The notes beneath the pieces are model-generated. The model did not search any database. It was not told where the DNA came from and saw only the letters and a list, made by a program, of their open reading frames with translations. From the NCBI GenBank assembly GCA_025526995.1, contig JAHLKG010000013.1, positions 682,001 through 746,000 of the forward strand: a stretch of 64,000 bases of DNA, in the 5' to 3' direction. This document shows positions 53,074 to 63,604 of the stretch, one piece after another; positions within the stretch are counted from its first letter, which is position 1; every line of letters starts with the position of its first letter. The stretch comes from Powellomyces hirtus. Lineage: Eukaryota; Chytridiomycota; Chytridiomycetes; Spizellomycetales; Powellomycetaceae. A program made the position numbers and the translations under genes.

Positions 53074-54720
53074 ATGGCTGTTGTGCCACCGAGTCCAGCG
53101 GTTGCTGACAACGACGAGGCCCCCAAAGTCTCCCCTCTGTCTTCGCATGCCCACGCCCGACTGCCTCCTATTTCCGTCATAGACATAGAGCGGGGGACCA
53201 TGCTATCGTCACCACCCCCAACAACACCAAAGACAACATCACTAGAAGAGCCGACAGCAGTAGCGCCGACGCCAAAGGCAAAATCGTTGTCCGCTCCCAC
53301 GACAAAGCTCGATTACCTGGAAGGCCTGCGGGGGATCGCAGCCTGGATCGTCGTTACCCACCACTTTGCCTACGAGAACCTGCTCTTCAAAGATACCGTG
53401 GCCGACTGGGGCGAGTTCATCGGATACTTTGCCAACATCTTTGTCCATGGCAAATTCGCCGTCAGCCTCTTCTTTGTCCTTTCCGGCCGCGTCCTCGGCA
53501 TCGGATATCTTAAATCACCCTCTGCGCAACGCCTTGCGAGCGCCTTCTTGCGACGCCCCTTCCGCCTCATTATTCCTGTTATTGGCGCACTGTGGGTTCA
53601 TTGGTTCATGTACCGCGTCGGTGCGTACGAGCCCGCCGGGACTGCTGCCTCGTACTGGGGCAACTGGCTCGGCGTGCGGTATTCGATAGACAGGATCAAG
53701 GAGAACCCCCCGAGTTTCATCGGACAGTTTCTTCTTGGCTTGACCACGTTCCTGCCAAGAGGCAAACTCCCCGCGTTTCCGAACGACCCAACATGGACCC
53801 TTGGACTCGAACTCCAGGGATCCTTCGTAGTCTTCGTTCTATCGCTCGTCGCTAAATCGTACCACCACCACCGGTACATCATTCAAGTCCTCTTCATCCT
53901 TTGGTCCTTTTGGACACAATCATGGAACGTGAGTTTCGCGACGGGCCTCCTCCTCGCTGACCTGGCCCACTCTGGTTATTTTGCCCGCATCCGCAAAGCT
54001 TCATGGTGGATCCACTATCCGCTTCGCATAATCCTCGCCTTTATCTTCATCGTCACCGTCTGCTACTTTCCCGTCATCTCCCCAGAGATCGCAGCTTACT
54101 CGGTTCGATGGTCCCTTGACCTTGGCAACGCCAAAATCGGAATGCTCCCGGGCTGGAACTGGGACATGTGGGATCCCCTCACTTACTTTGCCGCGTTCGC
54201 CCTTTTAACCCTCATGGAAATCACCCCTTCAATGCAACGCGTCTTCCAAATCCCGCCCATCAGATTCCTCGGCAAAGTCTCCTTTGGTCTCTACCTCCTT
54301 CACATGACCGTCTACGCTACATTTGGCTCCATCATGATCATTGCCCTCTATAATCCTAACGCCGCGGTTATGCCAGAGTGGCTGAAACTCACCATCGTCT
54401 ATTTCACCACCCTCGCCGTCATGATTGCACTCTCATACGTCTTTCACCTCACGTTCGACAATTGGAGCATGACGGCCGGTTTTAGCATGCACCAACTTCT
54501 GTCCGACCCGGATTGGTCGCGCGCAAAAGTCCGCACCTATGCAATCGCCCTCTTGAAGCGAAATTCGCCTCGCGCTTGGATGCGTCGCGTGCGCAACAAA
54601 ATGCGTCCCATGTTCAACTTTCGCAGACGAAAGCAGCATCAGGAGCAAACGCCGCTTTCCCCGGGTGGACAGAAGCTGGAAGTGGAACCCATTGACATAC
54701 ACATTCCGTCACGACAATAA
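53074..54720 (+). CDS. Acyltransferase-3 family membrane protein
   Basis: Integral-membrane acyltransferase of the OafA/YrhL type, which transfers acyl (often acetyl) groups to carbohydrates or other extracytoplasmic substrates. Intronless, 548 residues. A Pro/Ser/Thr-rich cytosolic N-terminus of about 75 residues precedes LDYLEGLRGIAAWIVVTHHF, the signature first helix with RGIA and the catalytic-type His. Next come VSLFFVLSGRVLGIGYL, RRPFRLIIPVIGALWVHW, DPTWTLGLELQGSFVVFVLS and, near the end, FLGKVSFGLYLLHMTVYATF. About ten membrane spans are visible, and the C-terminus is basic (NKMRPMFNFRRRK). The substrate cannot be told from sequence. The ATG at 53074 is the first in frame. Confidence 0.9.
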   Translation: MAVVPPSPAVADNDEAPKVSPLSSHAHARLPPISVIDIERGTMLSSPPPTTPKTTSLEEPTAVAPTPKAKSLSAPTTKLDYLEGLRGIAAWIVVTHHFAYENLLFKDTVADWGEFIGYFANIFVHGKFAVSLFFVLSGRVLGIGYLKSPSAQRLASAFLRRPFRLIIPVIGALWVHWFMYRVGAYEPAGTAASYWGNWLGVRYSIDRIKENPPSFIGQFLLGLTTFLPRGKLPAFPNDPTWTLGLELQGSFVVFVLSLVAKSYHHHRYIIQVLFILWSFWTQSWNVSFATGLLLADLAHSGYFARIRKASWWIHYPLRIILAFIFIVTVCYFPVISPEIAAYSVRWSLDLGNAKIGMLPGWNWDMWDPLTYFAAFALLTLMEITPSMQRVFQIPPIRFLGKVSFGLYLLHMTVYATFGSIMIIALYNPNAAVMPEWLKLTIVYFTTLAVMIALSYVFHLTFDNWSMTAGFSMHQLLSDPDWSRAKVRTYAIALLKRNSPRAWMRRVRNKMRPMFNFRRRKQHQEQTPLSPGGQKLEVEPIDIHIPSRQ

Positions 54721-55062
54721 GTCGAGACTGGCAGTAATGGTAGTTATATAGAGTTGTCGAAGCGTGTAGAGGTTCAGGGACGCATCTCGTCTGTTGGCTA
54801 TAGCTTTTATCGTGTTGACGGCACCAGCTTTGGCGACAGGTGAGCTGTGGATTCTCCGAAGCCTAGCATTCTGCAGCGCACGGACGGCTGTTGTATCTAT
54901 GTGATCTATTACTTGTGGTATATAGGATGATGATGATGAACAATGCTATCAAAACAAATCCAGAGTTCTATCAGCTGATGTCAAGCGACAGGAGCATGAT
55001 CCTGCTTGTGCGGAAGAATAGTTTCTATCTAGATCAGGAAGAATGCGTGTGTGCAAAAGTTG
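54721..55062. other. Convergent 3' gap, nothing recognised
   Basis: 3' sides of the acyltransferase and taspase genes; no feature recognised. Confidence 0.5.
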
Positions 55063-56328
55063 TCAAACCTTCACCCCTTGTATTTTGAATTTGCTTTTTG
55101 CTCCATCGGAGCCTGTTGAGAGCGACGAGATCTTGACATGAGGATGCGTAGAATTACCAGACATCCACCCGATGGCAAACGTTTCTGTCGTGTGAGCCCA
55201 CCAAAACTCTTGCATATCCTTCACTACTCCTGATTCCTTATCAACAATCTTCTCACTTCGAAACACAATCACCCCAGCATGTTTATCGGTATACCCCTGC
55301 AACCATGGATCGTTCAAAAACTCTGTCATGATCCGTTTCAGTTCATCAGCGACATTGGCAGCGCGCATGACGCGGGTCGCGCATTCGCGGGCAAAGAGGG
55401 TCTTGATAATTTGCTCGCCGGTGCCTGATGCGCTGCAGGCGACGCTGACGGGACCGGTTTGTTGCGCCCATGTCCCACAAGCGTAGTGGGCGGCGGAACC
55501 GAGGCGGCCGGGGAGTTTGAGCGAGATTCCGCCGCTGCTGACTCCCGAGGTGAGGTGGCCCGTATCGGACATAGTGATTGCGCCGACTGTGTCGTTACGG
55601 GTGGTTTTCAGGAAGACGTCGGTGTCGTTGGCTGCTGTTGCTGGTTGATGTGGTTTTTGTAACCCAAGGACAGCAGACGCACCACCATTTGGAGCCATCC
55701 CACTCGTGGATTCACTGGCAGTCACGCCGGATTTCACCTCCGGATCGGAGATTCTCCTCCTCTTGGCACTCATTGCATAAACTTTGCTGTCTGCCGCAGA
55801 CGTCTCATCTCCATCTGCATCCGTGTCCGCGTCGCGCAGGTACTGAAGGTGCCGCTTCCATCGGCGTCTCGATTCTGGCGTTATCAAGTCACTCGGGTGT
55901 TCACATTCCACCACCCCTTCCCTCTTCCTACACCACTCCCTTGCACCTTCACCTACCAAAACCAACGGGTTGATCCTCCCACACGCTCCCTCCCGCATTC
56001 CCTCCGTCATCACATGCCTTGCAGCCACAACAGGGTTCGCAACCCCCACTAGCGCGCCAACCGCGCCAAATGCACCCGTGGCTCCGTCCATGATGCTCGC
56101 GTCGCACTCGACCGTCCCGTCAATTGTAAGATTGGATCCGACCCCGGCATTGGTTAGGGGAGAGGACTCGAGATGCGTGATGAGGGCTTCGGTTGCGGAT
56201 AGGGAGGAATGGGTCTGGTGGAGAGTTGACCACCCGGCGCAGAGGGCGGAGGTGATGAGGGCGGCGAGGGGGGCGTGGGAGGTGGGGGAGTGGTACCCGG
56301 CCCCAGCATGGACGCATATGAATGGCAT
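55063..56328 (-). CDS. Threonine aspartase (taspase-1 type)
   Basis: Ntn-hydrolase of the asparaginase-2 superfamily that self-cleaves before a catalytic threonine and then cuts substrates after Asp; animal taspase-1 processes MLL and TFIIA. The chain starts MPFICVHAGAGYHSP, and has SSPLTNAGVGSNLTIDGTVE, CDASIMDGATGAFGAVGAL and the autocleavage site NDTVGAITMSDTG. The Thr is near residue 247, against 234 in human. SSGGISLKLPGRLGSAAHYA and EFWWAHTTETFAIGWMSG follow. The linker before the Thr is longer than in animals and carries KRRRIS, a possible nuclear signal, as in taspase-1. I choose the ATG at 56328 because conserved VHAGAG follows at once. Upstream in-frame residues look like intergenic sequence. 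Confidence 0.88.
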   Translation of the reverse strand: MPFICVHAGAGYHSPTSHAPLAALITSALCAGWSTLHQTHSSLSATEALITHLESSPLTNAGVGSNLTIDGTVECDASIMDGATGAFGAVGALVGVANPVVAARHVMTEGMREGACGRINPLVLVGEGAREWCRKREGVVECEHPSDLITPESRRRWKRHLQYLRDADTDADGDETSAADSKVYAMSAKRRRISDPEVKSGVTASESTSGMAPNGGASAVLGLQKPHQPATAANDTDVFLKTTRNDTVGAITMSDTGHLTSGVSSGGISLKLPGRLGSAAHYACGTWAQQTGPVSVACSASGTGEQIIKTLFARECATRVMRAANVADELKRIMTEFLNDPWLQGYTDKHAGVIVFRSEKIVDKESGVVKDMQEFWWAHTTETFAIGWMSGNSTHPHVKISSLSTGSDGAKSKFKIQGVKV

Positions 56329-56545
56329 AATAAGAACGAAACACACAAAAACCAAAGGGTAACCTCCGCCGACGTGGAAGTAAACTTCGTTACTATTTCT
56401 ATCCGTCATGCCGTGACTGTCATTGTGGATGGCGGCGGTGTTGTCATAGGCAACAGATACCGTATTGACAGGATTGACAGTGCCAATGCAAAACACGCGT
56501 AACTTACCCCCTAAATCTTCAATTCACACACCGCGCACTCTTCAC
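56329..56545. promoter_or_regulatory. Shared taspase/CWF18 promoter region
   Basis: 217 bases between divergent start codons. No TATA box or recognised operator seen. Confidence 0.35.
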
Positions 56546-57409
56546 ATGGACCTGCAAGCCGAAACACATGCCCGCAAAGCCCGCCTCGCCGCCCTGCGTG
56601 CTGCGCGTTCCGCCGCTGCGAATGCCAACAATAGTAATGCGAATGCGAATGGAGAGGAAGGGATTGCGACATTGGAGGTTGAGATGTACGTTCAATAGAC
56701 AGAAAGAGACGGAGCTTGTCCCATCCTTTTCGTTTATAGTGCCGAACTGTACCTCCCACCTTGCATCAATTTCATCTCATGACTTTTCATTCACTAGGCC
56801 GCGGATAAGACCCGTTCGCGACGACGACGAGGAGAACGACACCTCGAAACCAACACTACCAAACACCGAGAGTGGTGATGCACAACCATCAACAGATACA
56901 ACAACAAACACAACAAACGGAGCCACCACAACATCCAAAACCCTCGAAACAGCCGCTGAAGAACTCCGCGCTGCGGCACTAGAGAAGGCGCAGGCGGCGC
57001 GGGAGGGACGGGGAGAGAATATTGTAAGGCACAAAAAAAAAGAGAGTACAGAGGCAGGAAAGGAGGGCGGAAGGTTTTGATTAATTTTTTGTGTTTATTC
57101 TTCCTTCAGGATATGACAGACCTCGCACCCATGCGGCCCAACTTTGACCTCAAACGCGACCTGGATGATAAACTCGGGAAACTGGATCGGAGGACGGAAG
57201 GGTGTATTGCGGAGTTGATACGTAAGTGATAAAACACAACCGAAGCACAGAACAATAACAAAGAAAAGAATGGGGATTGAGATCGTTCTTTCCTTTTAGG
57301 TAAGAGGTTACAATCCACCGGCGACGTCTCGGCTCTCGCGGTGGAAAATGTCGGTGACGGGACGACGACCGGGACGGCTGGGCAGGATGATGATGATGAT
57401 GATGAATGA
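56546..57409 (+). CDS. CWF18/CCDC12 spliceosome-associated protein
   Basis: Small component of the Prp19-associated (Cdc5) splicing complex. Four exons: 56546-56685, 56798-57023, 57110-57221 and 57300-57409. Exon 1 gives a basic Ala-rich helix (RKARLAALRAARSAA). Exon 2 gives PRIRPVRDDDEEND then a Thr/Asn-rich linker and LETAAEELRAAALEKAQAAR. Exon 3 contains DLAPMRPNFDLKRDLDDKLG and RRTEGCIAELIR, the family signature found in human CCDC12. Exon 4 gives KRLQSTGDVSAL and an acidic (D)6E tail. The total is about 195 residues. All junctions are GT-AG, and the split codons restore the conserved order. Confidence 0.9.
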
Positions 57410-58016
57410 ACAAAAATCAAAAAAAAGTTGGCACATCATCACGGAGCCCGACTGCTCCCTACACACACGCACGCCCCGACCACTCGACACTCGCAACTTC
57501 CGCGATGCGTCTCAATATACCATATCATCTTGCACCGGAGAGTGTGTCGCTACCCGCTTTGACCGTGTGCCGCGGGAAGGGGGGTCGGTGGCTGGCTGCG
57601 GTGTATAGTGCGCTGCGTCGAGGTCGCTTATCCGTGGCACCCCACCCGCGCGCAGAGAGTGTATCGTGGTCTGGCGGAAGATTTGGGGTTGGGGTTGGAG
57701 TAATAGTGGTGGAGTTTCTTGTATTTTATTTTGGCACATATATGGGATGGGACCGCGTTTCTTGTTAGTCATCGGGCCGATGAGTTCGTCATAAGTTTGA
57801 GCTTATACTTGCGTGACATTTCTCAGCTTGGGACATATACATTTGGGAATGAACAGGACTCTCCTCGCTGCAACTGCTGCATTCAAGAGTCCCTTGCGTT
57901 TGCCATATAAACGACTTCAACTGCCCCAAACAGGCGCTGTTTCATCAAACAGCTCATTACCACATTCTTTTCGATTGTTTGCAACACTTGCTCCAAACAC
58001 AACACCACCACTTAAA
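57410..58016. other. Gap with a small open frame and ECM4 promoter
   Basis: Holds the small frame at 57505-57771 listed separately and ATATAAAC (57905-57912), about 105 bases before the ECM4 start, as a possible TATA box. Confidence 0.4.
57505..57771 (+). CDS. Possible small membrane protein, unrecognised
   Basis: An ATG-started 88-residue frame 95 bases after the CWF18 stop: MRLNIPYHLAPESVSLPALT, then a basic segment, then a hydrophobic stretch (FGVGVGVIVVEFLVFYFGTY) close to the C-terminus. It could be a small mitochondrial or ER membrane protein, or chance. No family recognised. Confidence 0.22.
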
Positions 58017-59493
58017 ATGGCTGACCGAACTGAACCTAAAGCTGCTCCCGATAGGTATGGGTTCGTGAAGAGAGGCTTTCTTTAGAAGGGCATTTACTAA
58101 CATGTGCCGTTTTGGTTCATTTTAGCACCGGAAAAATCTTTCAGTAAGATGTCACTCAGGAATGACCCTGTCTTGTGAAGTCAGTCTCACACTCCAACCT
58201 CCATTTATAGATGGGCTAGCAAGGATGGCGAATTCCGCAGGTACAACCCCAGGGATTTCAGTGGCTCCTTATCATGATGCAGCGTCATTGATACAGCGAA
58301 ACTCTTGTAGACAGGTCTCATCCTTCCGGGACTTTGTTTCAACGGAGCCCGACTCTCCCTTTGTGGCCGAGAAGGGCAGATACCATCTCTATGTTTCCTG
58401 GGCGTGTCCATGGGCCCACCGAACCATTATTGTCAGGTAGTTGCAAAGAAAGACCGACGCGCGTTGGCGGCGTTTAAGGACGATGTACTGACGCGTCAGT
58501 GCAGAGCTTTGAAGGGGTTGCAGGATGTGATTGGCATGTCCGTTGTTCACTATCTTCTGGAGGACATGGGCTGGCGTTTCGAGTAAGTGAAGAAAGATGT
58601 GCATTGTCTCAAATGAACGGGTTACTGATCCAGTGTCATTTGGTAGCTACGACGGTGAAACCACCCCCGGCGTCATTGCCGACTCGGTCAACAACGCGCG
58701 GTACCTTCGTGAGATCTACTTCAAAGCCAACCCGGACTACCAAGGTCGATTCACTGTTCCTGTCCTGTGGGACAAGAAAACCAACACCATTGTCAACAAC
58801 GAGTCTTCGGAAATCATCCGAATGCTTAACTCTGCTTTCGATCAATGGTCGTCGGCCCCGGGTGTCTCTTATTATCCTGACAATCTCACTAAGGAGATCG
58901 ATGAGCTGAACACGTGGATTTATGACGAAGTTAATAACGGGTACGATGATATGAAGCATTTCTTTCAAATTACACTGTTGGGACGCCATCGCTTACTCAA
59001 ACTCATGATTGCTCAATAGAGTTTACAAAGCAGGCTTCGCCACCACTCAGGAAGCCTACGAGCCAAACTACGAAAAAGTGTTCAACGGCTTGAACAAGGT
59101 CGAAAAAATCCTCAGCGACAAAAAGTGGTTGACTGGCAACACCCTCACGGAAGCCGACATCCGCCTGTGGACCACCGTTGTCCGCTTTGACCCCGTGTAC
59201 CACACCCACTTCAAATGCACAGGAGGCACCATTGCCCATGACTACCCCAACATTTTGCGTTGGGCGAGGGACTTTTACCAGCTGCCCAAGGTGAGCGACG
59301 GGACAAGTGGGAGCGTATGCCTACTGTCATTCTTTTGCGTTTACTGAAACTGTTGGTACTTGCCATCAATTAGGTCGCCGAGACGGTCAACATGGAACAC
59401 ATCAAGAAGCACTACTACATGAGTCACGTCCAGATCAACCCTACCCGTGTAGTCCCTGTTTGGAATGGGCCCGACCTTTCCATCAAGAACTGA
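58017..59493 (+). CDS. Glutathionyl-hydroquinone reductase (Ecm4/Gto)
   Basis: Xi/omega-like glutathione transferase that reduces S-glutathionyl-hydroquinones. About seven introns. Exons join to MADRTEPKAAPD, STGKIFQWASKDGEFRRQVS, GRYHLYVSWACPWAHRTIIV (catalytic Cys in the ACPW motif), LQDVIGMSVVHYLLEDMGWR, VPVLWDKKTNTIVNNESSEI, NTWIYDEVNNGVYKAGFATT, LSDKKWLTGNTLTEADIRLW and, last, HYYMSHVQINPTRVVPV. Each junction restores the family sequence in phase. Full length, about 320 residues. Stop TGA at 59491-59493. Confidence 0.93.
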
Positions 59494-60506
59494 TGCCCAG
59501 CCAGGTCGGCCTTGTCATCAAGCATATCTAGCTTGACATCGCCGCCGTTCGTCGCAGCGTTCTGTTTTGCGTTGCCATATCACATCTTTCTTTCTTTCTT
59601 CTCCTTCGCACGTATGGGGTCGGCTCAGTTCTTGGGTCTTCCTTGTCATTTCGATCTTTTCTTGGCGTACCCCGAGCTGTGAACAACCGCTCTACGAAGT
59701 TGCGGCACTGGAACTGACGTGTTTTGCATTCTGTACCTTACCTTCTTCAACGAACATGTGGCGTATTCCGCAAAATGTAAATCATAACCTTTTCACACAC
59801 ATACAATCTTTCAGCTTTAAAGACACGCACGAGACTTCATACCGAGCATTTTACACATGAGACGAATGAAAGGGTGGCGTTACCACCCCTGCACCGTTAA
59901 CGCAAGTGCTGTGCAACCAGGCCAAGCTGAGGAGGGGGAGTTTTTTCTGTTGTGCGTGGACAGTGTGCATCTGCTCGTGTGTGGACAGTGTGCAAACAAA
60001 GCAGAAAAACCTCCCCTCCTCAACGCCAAGGCCAAGGCCAATCAATTCTCATGCTTCTCAGTGGGTTGTGGTCAGATGTAGTAGGTGTGTTTGGGGTGGA
60101 AGGTTTTGTTGGAGAATGTTGGATGTCTGTCTGTTACTCGAAGCCCGCTTGGAGGGTGAGTTGGGATGCAAGTCCTCTTCTTTTATATCTATGAGATTGG
60201 CATCAATAGCCTGAATGGCAGGGCGCAGTGCAGGGCATAGATGGCAGGGCAGATGGCAGCGCGTGATCGATGGGAAGGCGGCTTCGCTTGCGTCACGCGG
60301 GATCACCAAACACGTCACGGCTCCGCTGTTAAAGACGGTGATAACGGAATCTACATGTATTGTGGGATAGAACAGATTTGATACGCCATTGTAGATGGAT
60401 ATGGATGGAAAAGAAAACAGGGATAGGTACAGAAAAGAAGAAAGTGCTATACATTGTCAACAGAATCAGAAATAATGGGAAGGGAACCGGGAGGTCACCA
60501 ATAAGT
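59494..60506. other. Gap with short direct repeats
   Basis: About 1 kb between convergent genes. It contains a doubled GTGGACAGTGTGCA (about 59958 and 59985), a (CCAAGG) run near 60026-60040 and GGCAGGGC-type repeats at 60216-60262. No gene or RNA recognised. Confidence 0.5.
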
Positions 60507-62327
60507 CTAACAACCAGCCCAAACGGGCCCCACAGGATCCGACCAAGCACTCATGGCACCGCCGACACCTACAGCCTGAACAGCATAAAAATACGGTACG
60601 CCAGGTTTCGCATCCTTATCCTGCCACAATGTCGATCCACTACATTTGTTGTCCATCACATTGATGCCAATCGGTTGCGGTTCCCACGTGACACCTCCAC
60701 CCCCTTGTTGTTGGGTTCCCCTCCACACCAGATACGACGCCGCGGAGACGCTGCCTCGAAACCTGATCCAGTTCGGGGCAATGTCGGGAAGGAGCTGTGG
60801 GGGCGGGTGCGGGACGGGATAAGGCGTGGCGCGCGGGTCTAGGTTTTGGATGGAGAGTGCATAGTGGCGGATCTGAGGCATCACGTCGATTTCTTCGCCG
60901 CAGAACCCGTGGGTGCCGGTGGGGAAACCTGGGTTGTGATAGGACCAGTATTTACCGCCTTCTTCGCTGTGCACGTAAAAGCCGCCAAACATGCTGTGAT
61001 ATCTGAGACGGACAATTGTACATGTTCAACATTTAGTGGCGGGAGCGACCAATGTGACAAATGCGCCTATGTAACTCACCGTAAGCTCCACATCAGCGAC
61101 CCAGAGACCAGAGTGTTGCGAATGATGCTGTCGTACATTTGTCCGTACACGTTCGTACCAGCAAAGCCAAACTCGCCCACGATGAACACTTTACCGTGTT
61201 TCCCAGCAATGTGGTCGGCATCTTTGCTGAGTCGCTTCACGTCATCACCACCATGGTAGTAGTGATTGACAAAGATGTCCGGGCCATGCGGGGAGGTGAG
61301 GGTTTCGCGGCACAGCTTCTCCTTGGACTTGAGTCCGCCGATCGAGCCGTCCATAACGAGTGTGTTGGGAGCCAGGGAGCGGATGTGGGCGGTCATGGCG
61401 AGTGTCCAGGCTGCTGGCGGGTCGTTGCCTTTCCACCCGCCGAGCTCGTTGCCGAGTTGCCATGCGAGAACGGTAGGATCATCTCCATATCTAATAGGAA
61501 GAGTTCATGGAATGAGAGGGGCGGGATCGGAATGTGGCGCTGCGAGGTGTTTCTCCATACCTTATCCCATTGACCGTGTTGACCCTGTTCAGCACATACG
61601 AAATAATATGCTGGAAGTCGTCAATCAGTTGCGGGTCGGTCCAGAACTGCGACGGCCTCTTGTTCCTCATTTTGGCCAACTGCGCATAGTTGCCGAACGT
61701 GCATATGCTCGGGTCGGACGTGCCCCCATCATCGCCTCCCCAATGGTTGTTGATGAAGGGAATCACCACTCTTACGCGCACTTGCTGCGCGATCGCCAAC
61801 GCATGGTCCATAGCCACAAAGGCACGCTCATTGAAGGTTGCGATCCCTGTAATATGGTAATTCTCTCCGATCCCAAGCGTATAGGACCGGGTGACTCGCC
61901 CACCGAGGTGGGCAATGCTAAGGAGAGCATCGTGCTGTTCGTACGGGTCAGGCGGGATCCAACCGTCTGTGTCGGGTCTGTCTTCTAGAAGCAGCAAGGA
62001 GGGGATGTTGAAGGATATGAAGCGGAACGGTTGGTTTCCTTCATAGAGCACATGGCCTCTGCGGGTAATGAATGGCCAATTGGTGGGAGGATGGGCGGCG
62101 GCAGCGGCAGGTGTGTCGAGGACTGGTTGAGGGGTTATGGTGTTTGATAGTTGCTGTGGACGGGGAGGGAGGGACGGGTGCTGGGCTTCTTGGTTGGCGT
62201 TGATTTGGGTGTGCCACGTTGGTTGGGGCGTCATTTGGTGGTGTTGGTTGTTGTTGTGGCTATGACCTGGGTAAGCGGCGGGAGAACTCTGTGAGCCGGA
62301 AGCTTGTTTGGAAGGCACACAACCCAT
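60507..62327 (-). CDS. GH5 glycosidase with N-terminal acylation motif
   Basis: Glycoside hydrolase clan-A enzyme, closest in pattern to GH5 mannanase-like proteins. Three exons: 61561-62327, 61080-61490 and 60507-61002. The barrel shows GHVLYEGNQPFRFISFNIPS, VRVVIPFINNHWG, VLAWQLGNELGG (acid/base Glu), NTLVMDGSIGG, FVNHYYHGGDD and VFIVGEFGFAG (nucleophile Glu). A C-terminal FN3-like segment ends the protein (VPYFYAVQAVGVGGAMSAWS). The protein begins MGCVPSKQASG instead of a signal peptide. Gly2, Cys3 and Ser6 fit the dual myristoylation/palmitoylation consensus known from Src-family kinases. A Gln/Pro/His-rich linker of about 75 residues follows. The substrate (mannan or another beta-glycan) is not determined. 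An upstream exon with a signal peptide cannot be excluded. Confidence 0.82.
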
Positions 62328-63604
62328 TCTTTTCGGGTTAGCGGTAATGGGAATGAAAGTAGCGCTAATGGAGTGGGCATAGTCGGAGGTACCCAAATCG
62401 CCAATCGCCAACGAGGCGCGCTTCTTGCGTCATAATTATCGTCTACGTTCGTTTCGCAGAGGATGAGGATGAGGACTTGGACATCCGTTGCAGATGCAAG
62501 AGAGCTTGGTTGGCAAATCTCCTGCTTGGATTCAATAAGGCAGCCTCCCCTCCTTATTGAGGAGCCTTTGTTGGCATGCACGACTCCACAGCCTGAGGGG
62601 GCGAACATGCCCAACGTGGGGAACGTGACCAGACGTTCTACACGACCTGGTGCGTAATTTTTCGTCTTGTCAGGTCGGAGGATGTGTCTCGCCCTGCGGC
62701 AATGGCACTGAGATGGGTTTCCAGGGATTCCCTCCTTAGGTACTGCTTCTGACGATGATGATTTTTTTTTTTCGATGGCCCGACTGATCAGAGACAGTGA
62801 AGGCCCAGGGAGCAGAGTTTGCTGTTTCTGTTGTAGAATAGAGCCAGACTCTGTGTTGGCTTTGCTTGCAGTAGAAGGTGGTTGTTGGTCTCTGCTGTCA
62901 AGAGTCGGAGTGGCATCCTTGGCGGGACTTTCCACATTGTCTTTGGCTGTGGGATTTTTTTGTCATCTTTCTTGACTTTGCTCTGCTTCTTCTTCTTCTT
63001 CTTTTTTTGCTTGGAGCGTCAGAAAGAACATCTCCACTCTCCGTAGGATCGTTGCTCTTGGAAGCAGTATTGATCGAGATCTTTGTGCAAGGTGGCCTGC
63101 TCTGATGGCAAGGGGCCAAGGCGCTGATCTCCCTCGTCTACTCGTATTTCTTGACAACATATTCCATAAAGACATGCCGGGAAAGCAGTGGTTCTGTTCG
63201 TCGGGCTTTGCGCTGCCAAGTTGCCAGCTCCCTTCGAGCCTTTTTGTACATTGTCTACCATACAATGTGTTCTGCTCAGATAAGATTGAAGATCATCGAT
63301 TTGATACGAAGTGACAGCTCTCCACCACTGAGCCTCCCCATCGAACTCTTTCCTGACTCGGACGTCCAACCCAAACATACACATCACACGCAAAAGGGCG
63401 CAGTCGGCTGACAGCACACACTACCTGTGGGTATCGATATGTGCTGAGAAACCACACTGTGTGGAGTGAGTGATGAGTCGCTTTTCTGCTGACGCACAAA
63501 GTGAAGCGAAACGAAACACGCGCGACGCGTACTACCTTAAACCCTGCGCAGCTTCCTTCCACCCCGCTCTTCCCATATGCAAATTATCGTGAGACGCTGA
63601 GACA
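62328..63604. other. Gap with long overlapping open frames
   Basis: The minus strand stays open in two or three frames over 62430-63415. One frame has a polybasic stretch (SKKRRRRRSRAKSRK, near 62970-63015) and another an acidic one (KKEEEEEAEQSQER). Neither has a start codon in a convincing position, and I recognise no family. These could be exons of an unidentified gene or the leader of the GH5 gene. Confidence 0.35.

Noticed and set aside
63019..63417. 132-residue minus-strand frame with VRKEFDGEAQWWRAVTSYQ
   Set aside because: The segment faintly recalls small chromatin-reader repeats, but there is no good start codon and no further support.
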